A stretch of 11,316 nt of DNA from an uncultured Olsenella sp. (GTDB taxonomy: Bacteria; Actinomycetota; Coriobacteriia; Coriobacteriales; Atopobiaceae). The translations under genes and the position numbers were made by a program. The stretch covers positions 1-11,316 of the forward strand of contig CAUGFC010000061.1 in NCBI GenBank assembly GCA_959598545.1. Reading direction: 5' to 3'. Numbering within the stretch: position 1 is the stretch's first letter; every line of letters starts with the position of its first letter. The notes beneath the pieces were generated by a model. The model was not told the origin of the DNA and made no database searches. It worked only from the letters and a program-made list of their open reading frames with translations. This document shows positions 1 to 4,570 of this stretch, in pieces.

Positions 1-106
1 CACCCGAAGCATCAGCGCAGACGCCGAGCCGGCGAACAAGGACGACAAGGGCGACGGGAGCGCCTCGGGCGACAGCCCGATTTCCGAGCAGCAGTCCCGC
101 GACTGA
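1..106 (+). CDS. 3' end of an unknown gene, hydrophilic C-terminal tail (partial)
   Basis: Reading from base 2 gives 34 codons ending at TGA (104-106). The tail reads TRSISADAEPANKDDKGD and then GSASGDSPISEQQSRD. It is rich in Asp, Lys, Ser, Ala and Gln, with no membrane segment and no motif, so it looks like a disordered C-terminus or linker. The composition is natural for a protein; the other two forward frames give Arg-rich products typical of out-of-frame reading in GC-rich DNA. The start lies outside the window. The gene converges on the minus-strand permease, with only ten bases between the two stop codons. No function can be assigned. Confidence 0.55.
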   Translation, partial: TRSISADAEPANKDDKGDGSASGDSPISEQQSRD

Positions 107-125
107 CGGCGTGTCGTCAGGAGTC
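100..125. terminator. Hairpin spanning both stop codons of two convergent genes
   Basis: CTGACG (103-108) pairs perfectly with CGTCAG (115-120) around a 6-base loop. The stem can extend through CGAC (100-103) and GTCG (122-125 region) if a small bulge is allowed. The TGA of the left gene (104-106) and the TCA of the permease (117-119) both lie in the stem. There is no T-tract on either side, so intrinsic termination is uncertain. Placement at a convergent junction suggests a bidirectional 3'-end structure. Confidence 0.4.
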
Positions 126-1514
126 GGCATTCGGCCGCACGCCCCCGCCCAGCAGCACGCGCGAGCACTCACGCACGCAGAGCAGGTAGTACAGGGCGAG
201 AAGCCCGAGCGTGCCTACGACCGAACACGCCGCGATGGCGAGAAACACCTCGTCCGGCACGCCTTGCGCGAGCTGGCGCACCAGCAGGAGGCCAAAGGCG
301 TCGTGCACCACGGCAAGCGCCGCGGGCAGCACGAAGGCGACGCCCACCTGAGAGCGCACGGCAGCGCGCACTTCTCGCCCGTCCGCCCCGAGCGCGGCGA
401 GCGTGGCATAGGCGCGCCTGCCGTCCGCCGCCTGGCTCACCTGCTGGAGCGCGAGCACCGCCGCGGCCGCCACGAGAAACGCCTCGCCGTAGAAGATTCC
501 CACGTAGCCAATCGGCGCGAGCGACGCCTCCGCAAGCGCTCCAGGATCGGCGAGCCCCGCGGCGCGCTGTCCCACCGAGAACAGGAGCCCCGCGCAGATC
601 ATGCAGACCGCGCAGGCCACGAGCACGCACGTGCACGAGAGCGCCTGGCACCCCGTGGAAACGTGGCCCTCCACCTGCCGCAGCGTGAAGGCGCGCAGCC
701 CCTCCCAGTAGCGGGCACCACGCCGCATGCGTCCCGGCACGCCCGTCGCCACCAGGCGAAAGACGAGCGAGGTGGCCACGTAGGCGGCCCAGCCCATCGG
801 CAGGATCGCGAGCACAAAGAGACCGGGCTGGACCACGCACGAGCCCCACACCACAGCGAGAAGGACCACGGCCACCGCCACCTGCGCACGCGTCACGCCG
901 CGGTGGCCGGCCAGCGCGAGCCGCTCCGGTGCGCGGTCCCTCTCGAGAAGCTCCACGAGCGGCCGGCGCAGCACGTCCGCCACGGAGAGCGCGATTGCCA
1001 GCCCCTCGATCCCAGCAAACCACGCGCACGCGTCGAGCGCGGCCGCGGGCGAGAAGGACCAGGCAAGCCGCCACAGCATGCCAAAGACGAACGCCGCCAC
1101 CGCGCCATAGGCCGGCGACGCCGCAGCCCCGAGCGCAAGGCCCGCAGCCAGCGCCGCGAGCCCCACGAGCGCTCCCTCCGCCGCGAGGATCGCCGCGAGC
1201 GCCGGCGCGCGCATGCCGAGCAGCGCGTACGTCCCGAACTCACGCGAGCGCCGGCGCACGATGAAGCGCGTAGCGTAGGCCACGAGCACGGCAAAGACCA
1301 GGACCACGAAGACCGAGAAGGCTCCGGTGACGTCGCGCGTCTTGTGGATGACCTCGAGCTGCGAGACCGTAAGCGGCATCGCCAGGAGGTAGTCGCCCGA
1401 GGCGTTGAACGAGTACAGCAGGCACGTGGCAAAGGCGAGCGTGACGAGGTAGACCGAGTAGTCGCGCGCGCAGCGCGAGACGTTGCCGAGCGCGACGCGC
1501 AGGGTGACGGGCAT
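117..1514 (-). CDS. FtsX/BceB-like ABC transporter permease, lacking the large extracellular domain
   Basis: 465 aa, read from ATG at 1514-1512 with a strong ribosome site (AGGAAGGAG, about 5 bases upstream of the ATG). About ten hydrophobic segments are visible, near residues 19-38, 64-86, 103-132, 136-152, 158-180, 211-228, 230-255, 290-314, 332-356, 388-412 and 422-446. The motif RRRSREFGTYALLGM (about 87-101), after the second segment, is the cytoplasmic signature of FtsX-type permeases such as BceB. A second copy of the fold near the C-terminus has AYATLAALGADGREVRAAV. BceB proteins are usually about 620-670 aa with a domain of roughly 200 residues between membrane segments 7 and 8; here only about 17 residues (315-331) link those segments. 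No ATP-binding gene is adjacent: upstream is a divergent regulator, downstream a convergent gene. It must borrow an ATPase or be non-functional. The seventh segment is Cys-rich (CQALSCTCVLVACAVCMIC). The family call is firm; the substrate is unknown. Confidence 0.8.
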   Translation of the reverse strand: MPVTLRVALGNVSRCARDYSVYLVTLAFATCLLYSFNASGDYLLAMPLTVSQLEVIHKTRDVTGAFSVFVVLVFAVLVAYATRFIVRRRSREFGTYALLGMRAPALAAILAAEGALVGLAALAAGLALGAAASPAYGAVAAFVFGMLWRLAWSFSPAAALDACAWFAGIEGLAIALSVADVLRRPLVELLERDRAPERLALAGHRGVTRAQVAVAVVLLAVVWGSCVVQPGLFVLAILPMGWAAYVATSLVFRLVATGVPGRMRRGARYWEGLRAFTLRQVEGHVSTGCQALSCTCVLVACAVCMICAGLLFSVGQRAAGLADPGALAEASLAPIGYVGIFYGEAFLVAAAAVLALQQVSQAADGRRAYATLAALGADGREVRAAVRSQVGVAFVLPAALAVVHDAFGLLLVRQLAQGVPDEVFLAIAACSVVGTLGLLALYYLLCVRECSRVLLGGGVRPNADS

Positions 1515-1734
1515 GGCGGCTCCTTCCTGCCGGCGTTATGACGAGCCCATCGTCCTTCTCGCCCGCCTCGCGCGCCATCGCCCGGGCTTATGCTCCCCTA
1601 ACGGTTTTGCAAGGTTATCTGCCGTAAACTGCAACTCTACCAACGGTCGAGGCGACTCAACTTGCGGTCGGTTGAGCGCGGGGCGGCGACGCGCGACGAT
1701 GGCCGCAAGACGGACCCCAACGAAAGGACCCGCT
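1515..1734. promoter_or_regulatory. Divergent intergenic control region between permease and XRE regulator
   Basis: This 220-bp spacer must hold both divergent promoters. The central part (1588-1665) is clearly more AT-rich than the surroundings, as expected for promoters, but I cannot pick a convincing -35/-10 pair. TTGCAA (1607-1612), TTATCT (1615-1620) and TAAACT (1625-1630) are the best boxes, and their spacing is poor. AACGGT occurs twice as a direct repeat (1601-1606 and 1643-1648 region). An AGGAAGGAG ribosome site for the permease lies at the left end, and AAAGGA (1723-1728) for the regulator at the right. The heptamer CTTCTCG (1555-1561) is also here. No small gene is supported. Confidence 0.5.
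1656..1676. promoter_or_regulatory. Inverted repeat CTCAAC-N9-GTTGAG, possible operator
   Basis: CTCAAC (1656-1661) and GTTGAG (1671-1676) are perfect inverted half-sites with a 9-base spacer, about 60 bases before the regulator start. XRE-family dimers bind such two-fold sites, so autoregulation is possible. A 6-bp perfect repeat is short enough to occur by chance. Confidence 0.25.
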
Positions 1735-2145
1735 ATGACCAAGCAGACCTTCGGCGCCACCATCTCCGCCCTGCGCAAGGAGCGCGGCATGACGCAGCTC
1801 GAGCTCGCCCGGCAGATGGGCGTCACGGACAAGGCCGTGAGCAAGTGGGAGCGTGACCTGTCGTTCCCGGACGTGGCGTCGCTGCCCAAGCTGGCCGAGG
1901 TGCTCGGCACCTCGGTGGACGAGCTGCTCGAGGTGAAGACGGCCGCACAGGAGGAGCCGGCGGGGTCCCGCGTGCCCGCGCTCGTGGAGCTCGTCCTCAA
2001 GGCGGTCGCGCTCGCCATGGGCGTGGGCGTGACCGCGCTCACCGTCATGGACGAGGTGGAGCCGAGAAACGCGCTCGGACTTCTGGGCATCGGCGTCGCG
2101 TGCCTGGCGCTCGTCCAGCTCATGCACAGCCCCGAGCAGGAGTAG
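1735..2145 (+). CDS. XRE-family (HTH_3) transcriptional regulator with two C-terminal membrane helices
   Basis: 136 aa from ATG at 1735, preceded by AAAGGA six bases upstream. The frame stays open further left, but that part overlaps the permease gene and has an unnatural Arg-rich composition. Residues about 5-65 form a Cro/C1-type helix-turn-helix: FGATISALRKERGMTQLELA, then MGVTDKAVSKWERDLSFPDV with the recognition helix near 31-41, then LPKLAEVLGTSVDELL. The C-terminus has two hydrophobic segments, about 82-105 (LVELVLKAVALAMGVGVTALTVM) and 112-130 (NALGLLGIGVACLALVQLM), so the protein is probably tethered to the inner face of the membrane. The gene is divergent from the FtsX-like permease and may control it. 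The HTH call is firm; target and signal are inferred. Confidence 0.88.
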   Translation: MTKQTFGATISALRKERGMTQLELARQMGVTDKAVSKWERDLSFPDVASLPKLAEVLGTSVDELLEVKTAAQEEPAGSRVPALVELVLKAVALAMGVGVTALTVMDEVEPRNALGLLGIGVACLALVQLMHSPEQE

Positions 2146-2146
2146 C

Positions 2147-2164
2147 GAGAAGGGCGGCCTTCTC
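2147..2164 (+). terminator. Hairpin just after the XRE gene
   Basis: GAGAAGG (2147-2153) and CCTTCTC (2158-2164) form a perfect 7-bp stem around GCGG, starting two bases after the stop codon. What follows is CCTGTCCTGAAAA, without a T-run, so it is not a classic rho-independent terminator. Its position and symmetry fit a 3'-end processing or terminating structure. Confidence 0.45.
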
Positions 2165-2170
2165 CCTGTC

Positions 2171-2390
2171 CTGAAAACGCGGGGATTCTCCGTCTGGGCC
2201 GATGGCGCGTCCCGGAATCGGCGACCTTTCCCGCCGCCACCCGCACGACGCGGGAAGCCTCGTGATTCCGAGGCGCTCGGGTGAGAAGGTCGCCGATTCC
2301 AGGACCTGTTCTTCTCGCATGACGGAAACACCGCCGATTCCCGGACGACCACCAGCCATTGCGCGGAAAGGCCGCCAATTCCCAGACGTC
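2171..2390. repeat. Array of about six degenerate ~25-bp repeats with a GCCGATTCC core
   Basis: An approximate consensus is GGAAAGGTCGCCGATTCC followed by GGAC. Copies lie at 2171-2198 (weak), 2209-2235 (inverted), 2251-2275 (weak core, CGTGATTCC), 2281-2305, 2321-2348 and 2363-2390 (AATTCC). Centres of the GATTC core lie near 2186, 2217, 2266, 2297, 2338 and 2379, giving intervals of 31, 49, 31, 41 and 41 bp. Most of these are close to whole helical turns. The copies are too short, too degenerate and too closely spaced for CRISPR. No protein frame here looks natural. It may be a regulator-binding array upstream of the GntR operon or a cluster of small intergenic repeats; I do not recognise a named family. 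Confidence 0.6.
2209..2305. repeat. Long imperfect inverted repeat formed by two array copies
   Basis: The inverted copy (2209-2228) and a direct copy (2286-2305) are complementary at 19 of 20 positions, the mismatch being base 2213 against 2301. The loop is 57 bases and itself contains a smaller perfect hairpin, GCCTCG (2257-2262) with CGAGGC (2269-2274). Transcribed RNA could fold into a long branched stem. Confidence 0.55.
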
Positions 2391-2420
2391 ACTCCAGCGA
2401 AAAATCTTTGTCCTTCTCGC

Positions 2421-2448
2421 TTGCACTGTGTATAGGTGTGTATATACT
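2421..2448 (+). promoter_or_regulatory. Sigma-70-like promoter of the GntR-ABC operon
   Basis: TTGCAC (2421-2426) as -35 and TATACT (2443-2448) as -10 are separated by 16 bases. This is an AT-rich island in otherwise GC-rich DNA, about 70 bases before the TTG start. Transcription would start near 2455, giving an untranslated leader of about 60 bases. Confidence 0.7.
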
Positions 2449-2467
2449 GTACTTACCGGGTATACAC
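2428..2467. promoter_or_regulatory. Candidate GntR/YtrA-type operator overlapping the promoter
   Basis: GTGTATA occurs twice ten bases apart (2428-2434 and 2438-2444), and its inverted form TATACAC lies at 2461-2467. GTATATAC (2440-2447) is a perfect palindrome over the -10 box. YtrA-type repressors are known to bind GTGTA/TACAC inverted half-sites. Here the half-sites cover the spacer, the -10 and the start region, so a bound repressor would block polymerase. The spacing between inverted arms is 20 or 30 bp depending on which left copy is used. Autoregulation by the next gene is inferred. Confidence 0.5.
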
Positions 2468-2517
2468 GGTGGGCTCGCGGGAGACGTCCTGGAGGGCCAG
2501 CACGGAAGGACGGCGAT

Positions 2518-2886
2518 TTGGACATCATCATCTCAACCTCGAGCGGCAGGCCCATCTACGAGCAGATAACCGACCAGATCAAGTCGGCGATCGTGACGGG
2601 CCAGCTCGCGGAGGGCGAGCAGCTCCCCTCGATCCGCGCCCTGGCCAACAGCCTGCGCGTGAGCGCCATCACCACCAAGCGCGCCTACGCGGACCTGGAG
2701 GCGGCGGGCCTAATCGAGACGGTGCAGGGCAAGGGCACCTACGTCGCCGGCGGAAACGCCGAGCTCATCCGCGAGGAGCAGATGAGGGAAGTCGAGGGGC
2801 TTCTCGCCAAGGCAGTGGAGCGCGGTCGGGCGGTCGGCCTCACCGACGACGAGCTGGCCGAGATGTTCGCCCTGGTACTGGAGTAA
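2518..2886 (+). CDS. GntR-family repressor, YtrA subfamily
   Basis: 122 aa if started at TTG 2518-2520. That start has GGAAGGA (2504-2510) seven bases upstream and gives the standard YtrA N-terminus MDIIISTSSGRPIYEQITDQI. An in-frame ATG further left would put the promoter inside the gene and is rejected. The winged helix occupies about residues 10-77: PIYEQITDQIKSAIVTGQL, EGEQLPSIRALANSLRVSAI (recognition helix), TTKRAYADLEAAGLIETV and the wing GKGTYVAG. A short helical C-terminus of about 45 residues (AELIREEQMREVEGLLAKAV, ending in DDELAEMFALVLE) replaces the large ligand domain of other GntR proteins and serves dimerisation in this subfamily. It precedes an ABC ATPase and a permease in the same direction, the usual YtrA arrangement, and probably represses its own operon until cell-envelope stress. 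Confidence 0.9.
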   Translation: MDIIISTSSGRPIYEQITDQIKSAIVTGQLAEGEQLPSIRALANSLRVSAITTKRAYADLEAAGLIETVQGKGTYVAGGNAELIREEQMREVEGLLAKAVERGRAVGLTDDELAEMFALVLE

Positions 2887-2889
2887 ATC

Positions 2890-2918
2890 GGTCAAAAGGG
2901 GGCTGTCCCCTTTTGACC
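2890..2918. repeat. Perfect 12-bp palindromic hairpin (REP-like) inside the operon
   Basis: GGTCAAAAGGGG (2890-2901) pairs without mismatch with CCCCTTTTGACC (2907-2918) around the loop GCTGT. It lies between the GntR stop (2884-2886) and the ribosome site of the ATPase gene (AAAGGA, about 2922-2927). From memory, palindromes of the type TCAAAAGGGGAC...GTCCCCTTTTGA occur dispersed in intergenic DNA of many bacteria and resemble REP elements. In RNA it would be a very stable stem that could attenuate transcription or protect mRNA ends, and so set the repressor-to-transporter ratio. There is no run of T after it (next bases CAGAAAGG), so a strong intrinsic terminator is unlikely. Confidence 0.8.
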
Positions 2919-2933
2919 CAGAAAGGACGTCAC

Positions 2934-3812
2934 ATGATAGAGGCACGTGGGCTCACCAAGCACTACGACGGGTTCTCGCTGGAAGGCGTGGACCTCACCG
3001 TGAACGAGGGCGAGGTCGTGGGCTTCATCGGTCAGAACGGCGCCGGCAAATCCACCACCATCAAGGCGCTTCTCGGCCTCTTCCCCGTGGACGGCGGCAC
3101 CTCGAGCGTGCTCGGCGTATCCAGCGACGAACTCTCCCGTGCGTCCGGCGCGGCGGTGAAGGAGCAGGTTGGCGTGGTCTTCGACGCGATCTCGCTGCCG
3201 GAGCACCTCAAGGTCGCCGACGTCAGCCGCGTCTACGAGCGCACCTACGCCACCTGGAACGCACACCGCTTCGCGCGCATGACCGCCGAGTTTGGCCTGG
3301 ACGCCAAGAAGACCGTGAAGAGCCTCTCTCGCGGCATGGGCATGAAGCTCTCCCTGGCCTGCGCGCTCGCGCACGACGCGCGCCTGCTCATCCTCGACGA
3401 GGCCACGGCCGGCCTGGACCCGATGGCGCGCGACGAGGTACTCGACCTGCTGCGCGACTTCGTGGCCGAGCCCGGCCGCGCGATTCTCATGAGCAGCCAC
3501 ATCACGAGCGACCTCGAGCGCATCGCGGACCGCATTGTCTGCATCGACGCCGGTCGTATCGTCTTTGACCTGCCCAAGGACGTCATCACCGACGAGATGG
3601 GCGTCGCGCGCTGCCGCGTGGCGGACCTCGAGAAGATCGCGGACGCAGGCGTCATCGCGGACGCCGAGCTGCGCTATCTGCGCCACGACTACGGCATTGA
3701 CGTGCTCGTCCCCGACCGCTTTGCCTTTGCGGAGAGCTTCCCGGAGATTCCGGTAGACCGCATGACCATCGACGACTACATGACCCTCACCCTGAAGGGC
3801 GGTGCCCGATAA
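2934..3812 (+). CDS. ABC transporter ATP-binding protein, YtrB/BcrA-like
   Basis: 292 aa from ATG 2934, with AAAGGA six to seven bases upstream. One nucleotide-binding domain is complete: Walker A GQNGAGKST (33-41), ABC signature LSRGMGMKL (131-139), Walker B LLILDEATAGLDP (151-163) with catalytic Glu156, and switch His189 in SSHIT. The Q-loop reads GVVFDAISLPEHLKV (about 80-94), with Asp84 where most ABC ATPases have Gln; this VVFD form is, from memory, common in the YtrB-type branch. The C-terminal 80 residues (about 212-292, ending in IDDYMTLTLKGGAR) form the usual helper region. The stop overlaps the permease start by one base, so the two are translationally coupled and form one transporter. 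Probable role: energising an ABC-2 exporter at the inner membrane, linked to envelope stress by its GntR neighbour. Confidence 0.93.
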   Translation: MIEARGLTKHYDGFSLEGVDLTVNEGEVVGFIGQNGAGKSTTIKALLGLFPVDGGTSSVLGVSSDELSRASGAAVKEQVGVVFDAISLPEHLKVADVSRVYERTYATWNAHRFARMTAEFGLDAKKTVKSLSRGMGMKLSLACALAHDARLLILDEATAGLDPMARDEVLDLLRDFVAEPGRAILMSSHITSDLERIADRIVCIDAGRIVFDLPKDVITDEMGVARCRVADLEKIADAGVIADAELRYLRHDYGIDVLVPDRFAFAESFPEIPVDRMTIDDYMTLTLKGGAR

Positions 3813-4537
3813 TGAAGCGCGCGTTCCTCCTCGAGATGACGATCTTTCGCGACTACGCCCGACAGCTCGTGGGCCTGGGGCTCCTCGTGAGCCTGTGCAT
3901 CGGGCTTGGCATGCAGACGCCACTCGCGATGCCGGCAACGCTGACCTGCATGTTCTTCATGATGAGCGCGATGGGTCTGGCAGCCTACGACCAGCTCAAC
4001 CACTGGGAGCTCTTCCGGCTGACGCTGCCGCTCTCCCGACGCGACGTCGTGCTTGGCCGCTACGCCGCCATCGTGGCGTTCGGCCTGCTCGGCATGGTCG
4101 TGGGCATCGTGGCGGCGCTCGCGGCAACGGCCGTCGTCTCGGCGGTCGGCGTGCCCGGCGAGGTCGGCGAGGCCTTCGCCTTTGACCCCGACATGCTCTC
4201 CGTCATGGCCGTCGTCACCTGCTTCACCCTGCTCATCGGCGCCGTCGTGGCGAGTGTCGTGACGCCGCTCTACTTCCGCCTGGGCCAGACCCGCGCCACG
4301 CAGATCCTGCCCACGGTGATCGTGCTGCTCTTCGTGGTGCCCGTGGTCGCCCTCGGCAACAGCGGCATGCTCGACGGCGGCATCCCGGGCATGGAGCTCG
4401 TCTCCGCCGCGCTCGAGGCGCTCGACACGCCGGCCGGCATGGCCGTGGGCTGCGTGGTCCTCGTGGCCCTGTCCGCCGTGGCGCTCGCGATCTCCGCCGC
4501 CGTCTCCCTCAAGCTCTACGAGAAGCGCGAGCTCTAG
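3812..4537 (+). CDS. ABC-2 family transporter permease
   Basis: 241 aa from ATG 3812-3814, which overlaps the ATPase stop in the string TAATG; GAAGGG lies upstream at about 3794-3799. About six hydrophobic segments are visible: 17-34, 40-58, 84-112, 128-153, 165-182 and 209-232. The loop after segment 2, YDQLNHWELFRLTLPLSRRD then VVLGRY (59-83), is the conserved cytoplasmic coupling region of ABC-2 permeases of this type (a Leu-Pro-Ser-Arg core, then ...LGRY/LGKY). The C-terminus ends in basic residues (KLYEKREL), consistent with a cytoplasmic end. A single permease gene implies a homodimer with the preceding ATPase. Substrate unknown; a lipid-linked or peptide-type compound is plausible from YtrA association but not shown. 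Confidence 0.88.
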   Translation: MKRAFLLEMTIFRDYARQLVGLGLLVSLCIGLGMQTPLAMPATLTCMFFMMSAMGLAAYDQLNHWELFRLTLPLSRRDVVLGRYAAIVAFGLLGMVVGIVAALAATAVVSAVGVPGEVGEAFAFDPDMLSVMAVVTCFTLLIGAVVASVVTPLYFRLGQTRATQILPTVIVLLFVVPVVALGNSGMLDGGIPGMELVSAALEALDTPAGMAVGCVVLVALSAVALAISAAVSLKLYEKREL

Positions 4538-4570
4538 GGCCGCCGGACGGCCGGGGCGAGAAACGCCTCA
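4538..4570. terminator. Two small hairpins between convergent operons
   Basis: GGCCG (4538-4542) pairs with CGGCC (4548-4552), followed by GGGGCG (4553-4558) pairing with CGCCTC (4564-4569, one G-T pair) around AGAAA. They fill the whole 30-base gap between the ABC permease stop (4535-4537) and the addA stop (complement of 4568-4570). There is no T-tract. They are likely 3'-end structures serving both strands, but termination strength is uncertain. Confidence 0.4.

Noticed and set aside
1483..1734. Upstream ATG start for the XRE gene
   Set aside because: It overlaps the permease 5' end and the divergent promoter region, and adds 84 residues of non-family sequence; ATG 1735 has a proper ribosome site.
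2171..2390. CRISPR array
   Set aside because: Copies are degenerate, one is inverted, gaps are only a few to about 25 bases, and no cas gene is present.
2202..2435. Possible 77-codon gene in the gene-free stretch
   Set aside because: Its frame is open only because it runs through the GATTC repeat array; the product repeats fragments of the DNA motif, there is no convincing ribosome site, and it runs into the operon promoter.
2359..2517. Upstream ATG start for the GntR gene
   Set aside because: It would place the promoter and operator inside the gene and add an unnatural N-terminus; the TTG at 2518 has a good ribosome site and matches the family's start.
3069..3075. Asp in place of the Q-loop Gln in the ABC ATPase as a sign of inactivation
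   Set aside because: Walker A, Walker B, catalytic Glu, signature and switch His are all intact, and the VVFD form is common in this branch as far as I recall.
2934..4537. Defence or toxin-antitoxin system
   Set aside because: The ATPase, permease and GntR proteins match a YtrABC-type transporter module, and AddAB is a housekeeping repair nuclease; no defence-specific domain, integrase or transposase is seen.
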